Of a stretch of DNA of 64,000 bases, positions 43,030 through 51,266 are shown piece after piece. Source of the stretch: Streptomyces marinisediminis (GTDB taxonomy: Bacteria; Actinomycetota; Actinomycetes; Streptomycetales; Streptomycetaceae). Numbering within the stretch: the first letter of the stretch is position 1; each line of letters starts with the position of its first letter. The notes under the pieces are model-generated. The model ran no database searches and had not been told where the DNA came from. It saw only the letters and a list, made by a program, of their open reading frames with translations. The stretch is taken from positions 106,826-170,825 of the forward strand of contig NZ_JAPKFL010000012.1 in the NCBI RefSeq assembly GCF_026262575.1, given 5' to 3'. The translations under genes were made by a program, and so were the position numbers.

Positions 43030-43920
43030 TCACGGACGCCGCGAGACCGCCATCGGGGTCGCGCCGGGCGCGGGCGAGGGCCCCGGCGTGGCGGACACGC
43101 GCAGCGCGGCCGGCGGCACCGGCGGGAAGGGCACGCCGGGAGCGTGGGCGTACGCGGGGTAGCGGTGCGGCGGCGCGCCCGCGCCCGGGGCGGCCTGGAC
43201 GGCGACGGCGCCCGGCGCCGTCGTGGGGCCGTCGGACACGGCGCGCCCGCCGGTGCCCTTGCGGGCGGGGGCGAAGCCCTGCGCCACCGACTCGTTGCGG
43301 CGGTCGGCCGGGCGCTCCACGCCCGCCGTGGTGCGCGGCGGCGCGGTGCCCGGCCCGGTGGACGCCGTCGGCTGCTGGCCCGGCGCGGCCCCGCCCAGGG
43401 CGCTCCCGAGGGCGACGGCGGCCAGCGAGAACGCGCCCGCCGCGGCGAACGCGAACCGGCGGCGCCCCCGCACGGCGGCGGCCCGCTCCAGCCCCCGCTC
43501 CAGCCCCCGGTCCGCCGCGGACGGCCGGTGGACCGGGAAGCCGTCCGCCGGCCGCAGCCGGTCCGCGGGCGGGGCGGCGCCGGCGAGGTAGGAGAAGTCC
43601 AGCGGGGAGCGGGCCCCGCCGCCGGGCCCGCCGCCGTCGTCCTCGCGGGCGGAGCCCGCTGGGGAGGTGTCCGCGTGGGCGGTCACCGGCAGTCCCTGCA
43701 GGCGGGCCAGCAGCCCGGCGGAGGGCGGGGGCGGCGCGGTGTCGGCGAAGACGCTCTTGACCCGCCGCTGCGCGTCCGCCTCGGCCTTGCAGCCGTGGCA
43801 GGTGGCCAGGTGGGCGAGGACGCGCTCGCGGGCGTCGTGGCCCAGCTCGCCGTCGACGAGCGCGGCGAGCCGGTCCCCCAGGTGCTGTTCGGCCCGGGTG
43901 GGCTCCGGGGCGCCGCTCAT
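43030..43920 (-). CDS. Zinc-binding anti-sigma factor, membrane-anchored (RseA-like)
   Basis: A 296-residue protein. The N-terminus is a ZAS domain ([27 protein letters not shown]) with the HxxxCxxC zinc motif that holds the ECF sigma factor. After a linker comes one transmembrane stretch ([22 protein letters not shown]) and an extracytoplasmic Pro/Ala-rich part without a clear sensor fold. The ATG at 43920 overlaps the sigma stop as ATGA, so the two are translationally coupled. Release of the sigma factor on envelope or redox stress is the expected role. Confidence 0.9.
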   Translation of the reverse strand: MSGAPEPTRAEQHLGDRLAALVDGELGHDARERVLAHLATCHGCKAEADAQRRVKSVFADTAPPPPSAGLLARLQGLPVTAHADTSPAGSAREDDGGGPGGGARSPLDFSYLAGAAPPADRLRPADGFPVHRPSAADRGLERGLERAAAVRGRRRFAFAAAGAFSLAAVALGSALGGAAPGQQPTASTGPGTAPPRTTAGVERPADRRNESVAQGFAPARKGTGGRAVSDGPTTAPGAVAVQAAPGAGAPPHRYPAYAHAPGVPFPPVPPAALRVSATPGPSPAPGATPMAVSRRP

Positions 43921-44699
43921 GCCACGCCTCCTTCGTTCGCCACCCCCACCGCGACGGGCACGGCGCGGCGGGCGCCGCGGCGCGTGGGCGAACGGTGCTG
44001 CAGGGCCTTGCGCAGATGCGAGCGGCCCCGGTGGATGCGGCTGCGGACGGTGCCGAGCTTCACGCCGAGCGTGGCCGCGATCTCCTCGTAGGACAGCCCC
44101 TCGATGTCGCACAGGACGACCGCGGCGCGGAACTCCGGCGCGAGGGTGTCCAGGGCCTGCTGCACGTCCGCGTCGAAGTGGGTGTCGTTGAAGTGCTGCT
44201 GCGGGGAGGGTTCGCGGCTGGGCAGCCGCTCGGCGGCGTCGTCCCCCAGCGCGTCGAACCGGATGCGCTGCTTGCGGCGCACCATGTCCAGGAAGAGGTT
44301 GGTGGTGATCCGGTGCAGCCAGCCCTCGAACGTGCCCGGGGTGTAGGTGGACAGCGAGCGGAAGACGCGGACGAAGACCTCCTGGGTGAGATCCTCCGCG
44401 TCGTGCTGGTTGCCCGTCAGCCGGTAGGCGAGGCGGTACACCCGTGCGCTGTGCGTGCTGACGATCTCCTCCCACGACGGAGGAGCCCACGCCTGGCTGT
44501 CCGCATCGGTGGCGAAGGTGGCCCGGGTGGCGGGCGCGGCGTCGGATGCGGAGCGGGCGGCCTGGCGGTCGTCAGCGGTGTCGGTCACGGATGATGGCTC
44601 GGCGTGCGCCCTGCGGAAGTGCCCGAGCACTCCCCGGACGCCGTGTGGAGCCGCACCTCCCCTGGTGGCTCTGGTGGTGTCCAGTGGAGCCCCTACCAT
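43917..44699 (-). CDS. ECF RNA polymerase sigma factor (mycobacterial SigE-like)
   Basis: A 260-residue sigma-70 family factor. Region 2 reads [23 protein letters not shown] with [19 protein letters not shown], and region 4 reads [20 protein letters not shown] with [20 protein letters not shown]. An unusually long N-terminal extension of about 85 residues precedes region 2, as in Streptomyces homologues. The order sigma - anti-sigma - htrA - tatB is the mycobacterial sigE locus; it is not S. coelicolor SigE, so no symbol is given. The ATG at 44699 (MVGAPLDTT) is chosen by family start. The upstream strand has GGAAC-like elements typical of ECF promoters. Confidence 0.93.
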   Translation of the reverse strand: MVGAPLDTTRATRGGAAPHGVRGVLGHFRRAHAEPSSVTDTADDRQAARSASDAAPATRATFATDADSQAWAPPSWEEIVSTHSARVYRLAYRLTGNQHDAEDLTQEVFVRVFRSLSTYTPGTFEGWLHRITTNLFLDMVRRKQRIRFDALGDDAAERLPSREPSPQQHFNDTHFDADVQQALDTLAPEFRAAVVLCDIEGLSYEEIAATLGVKLGTVRSRIHRGRSHLRKALQHRSPTRRGARRAVPVAVGVANEGGVA

Positions 44700-44878
44700 A
44701 GTCACCCCGCCCGTTAGTTCCGGATAAACATCTTTGACCGGCTTTCCGACGCGCCGCCCCGCCGCCGGCGGACCGGCCGGCGAGGTGCCGCTCCTTCTCC
44801 AACGCCCGGTCCCATCAGCGGGTTCCCGGGGCAGCGGATACAGTCACGGTTGGTGGTTCGCGGGGACAGGAGAGGGAG

Positions 44879-45535
44879 ATTACCGGCAACCGGCTGACGA
44901 GCTGGGCGTTCGCCGATGCGTATGGCGGGGAGACCGCCGACAGCGCGGTGCACGTCGCCCTGGCCTGGGCCCGTGACCGGGCGCGGGACTCGGGTCTGCG
45001 GCCGGTGTCCGACGGTACGGGCGCGGCCCTGCGGCTGCTGGCCGCGGCGACGGGCGCGAAGGCGGTCGCCGAGATCGGCACCGGCACCGGCGTCTCCGGC
45101 CTCCACCTGCTGCACGGCATGCGGCCCGACGGGGTGCTGACGACGGTGGACGTCGAGCCGGAGTGCCAGCAGTTCGCGCGGGAGGCGTTCCGGGCGGCCG
45201 GCTTCGCCGCCAACCGCGCCCGCTTCATCCCCGGCAAGGCGCTGGACGTGCTGCCCAGACTGGCCGACGGCGGCTACGACCTCGTCTTCTGCGACAGCGA
45301 CCGGCTGGAGTACGGGCTCTACCTGGAGGAGTGCCTGCGCCTGCTCCGGCCGGGCGGGCTGATCTGCTTCGAGGGCGTCTTCGCGGACGGCCGCACGGTC
45401 GACTCCGGGGCGCAGCCCGAGGAGGTCCTCGCGCTGCGGGAGCTGCTGCGCACCGTGCGGGACAGCGAGGCGCTGCTGCCGTCCCTGCTGCCGGTGGGCG
45501 ACGGCCTGCTGTGCGCGGTGCCCCGCGGAGCCTGA
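44879..45535 (+). CDS. O-methyltransferase, probably starting at ATT
   Basis: A SAM-dependent O-methyltransferase (218 residues if started at 44879) with EIGTGTGVSGLHLL (motif I), DVEPECQQFAREAF and YDLVFCDSDR. Family members usually begin .TGNR.TSWAFADAF. That sequence is present here as TGNRLTSWAFADAYGG, but the first codon is ATT, preceded by AGGAG with a 6-nt gap. No in-frame ATG, GTG or TTG exists before GTG 44948, which would delete the conserved N-terminus and has no ribosome site. The gene is divergent from the sigma factor, as in mycobacteria. The methyl acceptor is unknown. Confidence 0.85.
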   Translation: MTGNRLTSWAFADAYGGETADSAVHVALAWARDRARDSGLRPVSDGTGAALRLLAAATGAKAVAEIGTGTGVSGLHLLHGMRPDGVLTTVDVEPECQQFAREAFRAAGFAANRARFIPGKALDVLPRLADGGYDLVFCDSDRLEYGLYLEECLRLLRPGGLICFEGVFADGRTVDSGAQPEEVLALRELLRTVRDSEALLPSLLPVGDGLLCAVPRGA

Positions 45536-45669
45536 CGCCCGCCGCGTCACCGCCCGGGCCGCCACCGGGGCCGGGGCGCGAGGAGGCGCTTGCCGCCGGG
45601 GCGGAACAGCGCCGCCCCCGGCGCGGTGAGGCGCGGGGGGCGGCGGAGTTCGGCCGGTGACCGGAAGGT

Positions 45670-45837
45670 TCAGCTCGTGACCTTCTTCAGCTCCTCGTCG
45701 AGAGCCACCGCCTCGTCAGGGGTCAGCTCCACGACGAGTCGCCCTCCGCCCTCGAGCGGAACGCGCATGATGATGCCCCGCCCCTCCTTGGTCACCTCGA
45801 GCGGGCCATCACCCGTCCGCGGCTTCATGGCCGCCAT
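45670..45837 (-). CDS. DUF3117 family small protein
   Basis: A 55-residue protein, MAAMKPRTGDGPLEVTKEGR at the start and ELKKVTS at the end, matching the highly conserved actinobacterial DUF3117 family. Function unknown. The ATG at 45837 follows GGAAGGGGA. In mycobacteria a DUF3117 gene lies next to tagA, which is close by here as well. About 280 bp of non-coding sequence with moderate AT content separates it from the divergent enoyl-CoA hydratase gene. Confidence 0.93.
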   Translation of the reverse strand: MAAMKPRTGDGPLEVTKEGRGIIMRVPLEGGGRLVVELTPDEAVALDEELKKVTS

Positions 45838-46114
45838 GCTCGTTCCCCTTCCTGGACCAGCTCCACGCCAGCCGACCGCCCCTGGACAGGCAGGACGCCA
45901 CCGGCATCGAACACAATGCTTCCTGGCCATTATCCCGCATGGCACGACCCGATGACCAACATCGGCGGGGAACTCCTGGACAACCCGTTCCGCAAAACCA
46001 CGCAATCCGGCGGTCTCCCTGCGATACTTCGCCCGCGCCGCCGCCGGACCGTTTGACGCAGGTCACACCGGCGTCCGTATATCGGTGCGTGATGATCTCC
46101 GTCATGCTGTGCGC

Positions 46115-46903
46115 ATGGCCGACACCGTGCGCTACGACGTGACCGAGGGTCTCGCGACGATCGTGCTCCACCGCCCCGACGCGATGAACGCCCTCGACAC
46201 CGAACTCAAGGAAACCCTCAGGGACACCCTGCGGCACGCGGCGGACGACGACGCCGTGCGGGCCGTGCTGCTCACCGGCAGCGGACGGGCGTTCTGCGTG
46301 GGGCAGGACCTCAAGGAGCACGTCGGCGCGCTGCGGGAGGCCGGAGGCGGCGCGCTGGACACCGTGGAGCGGCACTACAACCCGATCGCGCTGGCGCTGG
46401 CCGAAATGCCCAAGCCGGTGGTCGCGGCGGTCAACGGGGTCGCCGCCGGCGCGGGGGCGGGCTTCGCCTTCGCCGCGGACTACCGCCTGGCGGCCGACAC
46501 CGCCGCGTTCAACACCTCCTTCGCGGGCGTCGCCCTGTCCACGGACTCCGGGATGGCGTGGACGCTGCCGCGGCTGGTGGGCCCGGCCCGGGCCACGGAG
46601 CTGCTGTTCTTCCCCCGGACCGTGCGGGCCGCCGAGGCGCTGGAGCTGGGGCTGGTCCACCGGGTCGTGCCGGCGGACGAGCTGGCGGCCGAGGCCGAGG
46701 CCGTGGCCCGCCGGCTCGCCACCGGGCCGACCGGGGCGTACGCGGCGATGAAGCAGGCGATGGCCTACGGCGCCGCCCACACGCTGGAGGAGACCCTGGC
46801 CAAAGAGGCGGAGCTGCAACTGCGGGCCGGCGGCTCGGCGGACCACGAGATCGCCGTGGAGGCGTTCGTGCGCAAGGAGCAGCCGCGCTTCACGGGGCGG
46901 TGA
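46115..46903 (+). CDS. Enoyl-CoA hydratase/isomerase family protein
   Basis: A 262-residue crotonase-fold protein: LTGSGRAFCVGQDLKEH forms the first oxyanion segment and VNGVAAGAGAGFAFAADYRLA the second. The crotonase Glu positions are replaced (TDSGMAWTLPRLVGPARATELLF), with Asp present as in PaaG-type isomerases, so it may isomerise ring-oxepin or epoxide CoA esters rather than hydrate. This assignment is tentative. The ATG at 46115 has no ribosome site. TTGACG (46053-46058) and TATATC (46078-46083) form a possible promoter upstream, and CATGCT 6 nt before the ATG is an alternative leaderless -10. Confidence 0.87.
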   Translation: MADTVRYDVTEGLATIVLHRPDAMNALDTELKETLRDTLRHAADDDAVRAVLLTGSGRAFCVGQDLKEHVGALREAGGGALDTVERHYNPIALALAEMPKPVVAAVNGVAAGAGAGFAFAADYRLAADTAAFNTSFAGVALSTDSGMAWTLPRLVGPARATELLFFPRTVRAAEALELGLVHRVVPADELAAEAEAVARRLATGPTGAYAAMKQAMAYGAAHTLEETLAKEAELQLRAGGSADHEIAVEAFVRKEQPRFTGR

Positions 46904-47012
46904 CCGCGCGACGCCGCCCCGGCCGCCCGGACGCCCGGACGCGGCCCGGGCGCTCGGCCACGCCCCCAGCGGTCGGACGCGGCCCGGACGCCCGGACGCG
47001 GCCCGGGCGGCG

Positions 47013-47585
47013 TCAGCGGTAGGCGCAGTCGGCCAGGTGGTCGTTGACCAGGCCGCACGCCTGCATCAGCGCGTAGGCCGTGGTGGGGCCGACGAAACGC
47101 AGGCCGCGCCGCTTCAGCTCCCGCGCCAGCGCCGTGGACTCCGCGGTGCTGGCCGGGACGTCCGCGAGCCCCGCCGGAGCCGGGCGGCCGGGCGCGGGGG
47201 CGTGGGACCAGATGAGCGCGTCCAGCTCGCCCGCGTCCCACCCGGCCAGTACCCGGGCGTTGGCGAGCACGGCGTCGATCTTGGCGCGGTTGCGGATGAT
47301 GCCCGCGTCCGCGAGCAGCCGGGCGCGGTCGGCCTCGGTGAAGCGGGCCACCTCCGCGATGCGGAACCCGGCGAACGCGGTGCGGAAACCCTCCCGGCGC
47401 CGCAGGATCGTCAACCAGGACAGGCCGGACTGGAACGCCTCCAGGCACAGCCGCTCGAACAGGGCGTCGTCCCCGCGCACCGGGCGGCCCCACTCGGCGT
47501 CGTGGTAGGCGGTGTAGTCCGGCGGCCCGGCGCCCCAGGGGCAGCGCGGCGCGCCGTCCGGACCGGCCAGCGCGTCGCTCGTCAC
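47013..47585 (-). CDS. tag: DNA-3-methyladenine glycosylase I
   Basis: A 190-residue protein starting with the family core CPWGAGPPDYTAYHDAEWGRPV, then FERLCLEAFQSGLSWLTILRRREGFR, FVGPTTAYALMQACGLVNDH and the C-terminal zinc residues CAYR. Tag removes 3-methyladenine from alkylated DNA. All active-site elements look intact. The GTG at 47585 overlaps the stop of the upstream DivIVA-domain gene as GTGA, so the two are coupled. Tag next to a DivIVA-domain gene is also the mycobacterial order. Confidence 0.94.
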   Translation of the reverse strand: MTSDALAGPDGAPRCPWGAGPPDYTAYHDAEWGRPVRGDDALFERLCLEAFQSGLSWLTILRRREGFRTAFAGFRIAEVARFTEADRARLLADAGIIRNRAKIDAVLANARVLAGWDAGELDALIWSHAPAPGRPAPAGLADVPASTAESTALARELKRRGLRFVGPTTAYALMQACGLVNDHLADCAYR

Positions 47586-47962
47586 GCCGGCCCCCCGTCG
47601 CGGCCCCGCTCGTCCTCGCCGAACAGCTCGGTGCCGCCCAGCGCCGCGGCCTGGGCCCCGGCCAGCGCGGACTCCAGCTCGGCGATGCGGGCGTCGCGCT
47701 CGGCCAGCTCCGCGCCGAGCCGGTCCAGCACCTCGTCCACCTCGTCCATGCGGTAGCCGCGCAGGGCGAGCGGCAGCCGCAGCCCGGCCACGTCCGGCCG
47801 GGCCAGCGGGCGGTCGGCGGGCAGTGCCACCACCCGGCCGTCCGGCACCGGGTCGCTCAGCCCGCCGCGGGCGGGGCCGCCGCGCCCGTCACCGCTGCCG
47901 ACGACGGCGAGCGTCACCGCCGCGACCACCGCCAGCAGTGCCAGCAGCAAGAACCAGTACAC
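47582..47962 (-). CDS. DivIVA domain-containing membrane protein
   Basis: A 126-residue protein with an N-terminal membrane helix (MYWFLLLALLAVVAAVTLAVV), a linker, and a short DivIVA-like motif LPLALRGYRMDEVDEVLDRL followed by a coiled coil (LAERDARIAELESALAGAQA). Such proteins may mark curved membrane or interact with polar growth factors. The GTG at 47962 follows GGGAG closely. It overlaps tag by 4 bp. Confidence 0.88.
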   Translation of the reverse strand: MYWFLLLALLAVVAAVTLAVVGSGDGRGGPARGGLSDPVPDGRVVALPADRPLARPDVAGLRLPLALRGYRMDEVDEVLDRLGAELAERDARIAELESALAGAQAAALGGTELFGEDERGRDGGPA

Positions 47963-48067
47963 GCGCGCTCCCGGACCGTCGTCGTCAGTGGGTCAGGTTC
48001 TGATCGTGCCACGCCGCGCCGACAGCTAGGGTCGGCGCAGGACGGTCACAGGGGAAGGAAGCGTCAG

Positions 48068-48928
48068 ATGCTGCGGCTGGGACGGCGGGAGTTCGCGGAA
48101 CACGAGCCGGTGCTCATGGCGATCGTGAACCGGACCCCGGACTCCTTCTACGACCAGGGCGCCACGTTCCGCGACGAGCCCGCCCTCGCCCGCGTCGAGC
48201 AGGCGGTGGCCGAGGGGGCGGCCATCGTCGACATAGGCGGCGTGAAGGCCGGGCCCGGGGAGGAGGTCACGGCCGAGGAGGAGATCCGGCGCACCGTCTC
48301 CTTCGTCGCGGAGGTGCGCCGCCGCCACCCGGACGTGGTGATCAGCGTCGACACCTGGCGGCACGAGGTGGGCCGGGCCGTGTGCGAGGCCGGAGCCGAC
48401 CTGCTCAACGACGCCTGGGGCGGGGCCGACCCGAAACTGGCGGAGGTCGCCGCGCGGTACGGAGCCGGGCTGGTGTGCACGCACACCGGCGGCGCCGAAC
48501 CGCGCACCCGGCCCCACCGCGCCGCCTACGACGACGTCATGGCCGACATCCTGCGCACCACGCTCGGCCTGGCCGAGCGGGCCGTCTCGCTCGGGGTGCG
48601 CCGCGACGGCGTCCTCATCGACCCCGGGCACGACTTCGGCAAGTCCACGCGGCACTCGCTGGAGGCCACCCGCAGACTGCCGGAGATGGCGGCGACCGGC
48701 TGGCCGGTGCTCGTCTCCCTGTCGAACAAGGACTTCGTCGGCGAGACGCTGGACCGTCCCGTGAAGGACCGGCTCGTCGGCACGCTGGCCACCACCGCCG
48801 TCTCGGCCTGGCTGGGCGCCCGGGTCTACCGGGTGCACGAGGTGGCCGAGACCCGGCAGGTGCTGGAGATGGTGGCCTCGATCGCCGGGCACCGCCCCCC
48901 GGCCGTCGCCCGGCGCGGCCTGGCCTGA
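48068..48928 (+). CDS. Dihydropteroate synthase-like protein (FolP2 type)
   Basis: A 286-residue TIM-barrel pterin-binding protein: MAIVNRTPDSFYD, IVDIGGVKAGPG, ISVDTWRHEV, LLNDAWGG, CTHTGG, IDPGHDFGKST and VLVSLSNKDFVGET line up with dihydropteroate synthase. Several ligand positions differ from classical FolP (for example IGGVKAGPG instead of IGGESTRPG), as in mycobacterial FolP2, which lacks measurable synthase activity. The true role is unknown. The ATG at 48068 follows GGAAGGAAG; a TAGGGT -10 is at 48027-48032. It lies by the LOG-family gene, the same neighbours as in mycobacteria. Confidence 0.9.
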   Translation: MLRLGRREFAEHEPVLMAIVNRTPDSFYDQGATFRDEPALARVEQAVAEGAAIVDIGGVKAGPGEEVTAEEEIRRTVSFVAEVRRRHPDVVISVDTWRHEVGRAVCEAGADLLNDAWGGADPKLAEVAARYGAGLVCTHTGGAEPRTRPHRAAYDDVMADILRTTLGLAERAVSLGVRRDGVLIDPGHDFGKSTRHSLEATRRLPEMAATGWPVLVSLSNKDFVGETLDRPVKDRLVGTLATTAVSAWLGARVYRVHEVAETRQVLEMVASIAGHRPPAVARRGLA

Positions 48929-49053
48929 CCCCCGCGCGGCCCGGCCGGCGCCGGCGCCCTCCGGGCACCGGCCCGGCCCCGGCCCGCCGGCCGCCCGCCC
49001 CTCCCGGACGCCCCGGCGGCGGCACGCTCGTGGACGGCCCGGGGCCCGGAGGG

Positions 49054-49863
49054 TCACTTGGTGAGGAGCTGGATGACCTCGTCCACGTCGTCGGTGAGGT
49101 TGATCAGGTCCAGGTCGCCGGGAGAGACCTTGCCCTCGCCCGCCACGGTGTCGCGCAGCCAGCCGAGCAGGCCCTCCCAGTACGCCGAGCCGTACAGCAC
49201 GATCGGGAAGCGGGTCACCTTGCGCGTCTGCACCAGGGTGATGGCCTCGAACAGCTCGTCCAGCGTGCCCATGCCGCCGGGCAGCACGACGAAGCCCTGC
49301 GAGTACTTCACGAAGCAGGTCTTGCGGACGAAGAAGTAGCGGAAGTTCACGCCGAGGTCGACGTACTGGTTCAGACCCTGCTCGAAGGGCAGCTCGATGC
49401 CCAGGCCGATGGAGGTGCCACCCGCTTCGGAGGCGCCGCGGTTGGCCGCCTCCATCGCGCCCGGGCCGCCACCGGTGATCACCGCGAACCCGGCTTCCAC
49501 CAGGGCCCGCCCGATGGCCCGGCTCGCCGCGTACTCGGGGGAGCCCTCGTGGGTGCGGGCGGAGCCGAAGACGCTGATGCCGGGGCCGATCTCGGAGAGC
49601 GCGCCGAAACCCTCGACGAACTCGGACTGGATGCGCAGGACGCGCCAGGGGTCCTTGTGGACGAAGTCGCCGGGGCCGCGCGACTCCAGCAGGCGCTGGT
49701 CGGTGGTGCCGGCCAGCGTCTGGCCGCGGCGGCGCACCACCGGGCCGAGGTGCTGCTCCCGCGCCTCGCGGCCACCGGCGCCTCCGGCGTCCGCGCCCGG
49801 CTCGTCCTCCGGGCCGGGCGTCTCTCCGGGCTGCGGCCCCCGTTCCTGCGCTGAGCTGCTCAT
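49054..49863 (-). CDS. LOG family protein (TIGR00730, cytokinin riboside phosphohydrolase-like)
   Basis: A 269-residue protein with a disordered N-terminus of about 45 residues and a Rossmann-like domain. The signature motifs are GGGPGAMEAANRGA and PGGMGTLDELFEAITLVQT (PGGxGTxxE). LOG proteins release ribose 5-phosphate from nucleotide monophosphates such as cytokinin nucleotides. The ATG at 49863 follows GGAGGGAG. The gene is downstream of dapE on the same strand, separated by about 284 bp of GC-rich ACCGGAGCCGG-type repeats without a gene. Confidence 0.93.
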   Translation of the reverse strand: MSSSAQERGPQPGETPGPEDEPGADAGGAGGREAREQHLGPVVRRRGQTLAGTTDQRLLESRGPGDFVHKDPWRVLRIQSEFVEGFGALSEIGPGISVFGSARTHEGSPEYAASRAIGRALVEAGFAVITGGGPGAMEAANRGASEAGGTSIGLGIELPFEQGLNQYVDLGVNFRYFFVRKTCFVKYSQGFVVLPGGMGTLDELFEAITLVQTRKVTRFPIVLYGSAYWEGLLGWLRDTVAGEGKVSPGDLDLINLTDDVDEVIQLLTK

Positions 49864-50147
49864 GTGGTGCTCCCTCCGGCTTCGATCTGTGCGCCAGCGT
49901 ACGGCTCGGCGCCGCGCCGCGGTCGAACGCGGAGTGCGGTGCGCGTTAACGCCGGTCAACGGCGACGACGACCCGGCCCCGCGCCACCGCCGAAGCCGGG
50001 CCGTGAACCGGAGCCGGAACCGGCCGGGAACCGGAGCCGGTGCCGTGGACAGGACAGGGCCGGAGCAGGAACCGGGGCGGGGCGGGGCCGGGGCCGAAGT
50101 CGGGAGTGCCCGCCCCCGGCCCGGGCACCCGGATCGGACGGCGCGGG

Positions 50148-51230
50148 CTACGGCGTCGTCAGCCACGCCCGCAGGCGGGCCTCGCAGTGGTGGATCAGCG
50201 CCTCCTCGGCCCGCTCGTCCACCTTGTGGGCGAAGTTCGGGTCGCCGGGGCCGTAGTTGACGGCCGGCACGCCGAGCGCGCTGAAGCGGGAGACGTCGGT
50301 CCAGCCGAACTTGGGCAGCGGGGTGCCGCCCACGGCCTCCGTGAAGGCCGCGGCGGCCGGGTGGGAGAGGCCGGGCAGGGCCGCCGGCGAGTGGTCCACC
50401 ACCGCGAAGTCGGCGACGCCGCAGCCGTCGAAGACCTCGCGCACGTGGGCGACCGCCGCGTCTTCGCCCAGGTCGGGCGCATAGCGGTAGTTGACGGTGA
50501 CGGTGCAGGCGTCGGGGATGACGTTGCCCGCGACACCCCCGGTGACGGCGACCGCGTTCAGCCCCTCGCGGTACTCCAGCCCGTCGATGACCACGCGGCG
50601 CGGCTCGTAGTCGGCCAACCGGGCCAGGATCGGCGCGGCGCGGTGGATCGCGTTGTCGCCCAGCCAGCTCCGCGCGGAGTGGGAGCGGCGGCCCCCGGTG
50701 CGCAGCTCGACGCGCAGCGTGCCCTGGCAGCCGCCCTCGACCCGCCCGCTGGAGGGTTCGAGGAGCACCGCGAAGTCCCCGGCCAGCCAGTCGGGGTGGG
50801 CGCGGGCGAGGTGGCCGAGGCCGTTGCGGTCGGCGTCGACCTCCTCGTTGTCGTAGAAGACGAACGTCAGGTCGCGGCGGGGCTCGGGCACGGTGGCGGC
50901 GATGCGCAGTTGCACCGCCACGCCGGACTTCATGTCCGAGGCGCCGCAGCCCCACAGGAGGCCGTCGGCGTCCCGGCGGGCGGGCACGTTGTCCGCGATC
51001 GGCACGGTGTCGATGTGCCCGGCCAGCACCACGCGCTCGGCGCGGCCCAGTTCGGTGCGGGCGACGACGTTGTTGCCGTAGCGCAGCACACGCAGGTGCG
51101 GCAGGTCGCCGAGCGCCTCCTCGATGGCGTCGGCGAGCGGCTTCTCCTCGCCGCTGACCGAGGGCAGGTCGATGAGCTGTGCGGTCAGCGCGGCGGCGTC
51201 CTGGTGCAGATCCAGCGAGTTGACGGGCAT
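50148..51230 (-). CDS. dapE: Succinyl-diaminopimelate desuccinylase
   Basis: A 360-residue M20 metallohydrolase of the actinobacterial DapE type: LAGHIDTVPIADN, WGCGASDMKSGVAVQL and FYDNEEVDADRNGLGHL carry the metal and catalytic residues, and FGWTDVSRFSALGVPAVNYGPGDPNFAHK is near the end. It makes LL-diaminopimelate for lysine and peptidoglycan; dapC is 2 kb away. The ATG at 51230 has no ribosome site. TAGGGT (51242-51237 on the minus strand) is 6 nt upstream, a leaderless promoter that faces the neighbouring gene's promoter in a 36-bp gap. Confidence 0.95.
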   Translation of the reverse strand: MPVNSLDLHQDAAALTAQLIDLPSVSGEEKPLADAIEEALGDLPHLRVLRYGNNVVARTELGRAERVVLAGHIDTVPIADNVPARRDADGLLWGCGASDMKSGVAVQLRIAATVPEPRRDLTFVFYDNEEVDADRNGLGHLARAHPDWLAGDFAVLLEPSSGRVEGGCQGTLRVELRTGGRRSHSARSWLGDNAIHRAAPILARLADYEPRRVVIDGLEYREGLNAVAVTGGVAGNVIPDACTVTVNYRYAPDLGEDAAVAHVREVFDGCGVADFAVVDHSPAALPGLSHPAAAAFTEAVGGTPLPKFGWTDVSRFSALGVPAVNYGPGDPNFAHKVDERAEEALIHHCEARLRAWLTTP

Positions 51231-51266
51231 GGGCCGACCCTACCGGGCGCCGGATAGGCTGGTCGC
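51231..51266. promoter_or_regulatory. Two face-to-back leaderless promoters in 36 bp
   Basis: The gap between the divergent dapE and 51267 genes contains a minus-strand -10 TAGGGT at 51242-51237 and a plus-strand -10 TAGGCT at 51255-51260. Each ends exactly 6 nt from its ATG. The expected -35 of each promoter falls at or beyond the other's start site, so both cannot be occupied fully at once. Confidence 0.65.
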
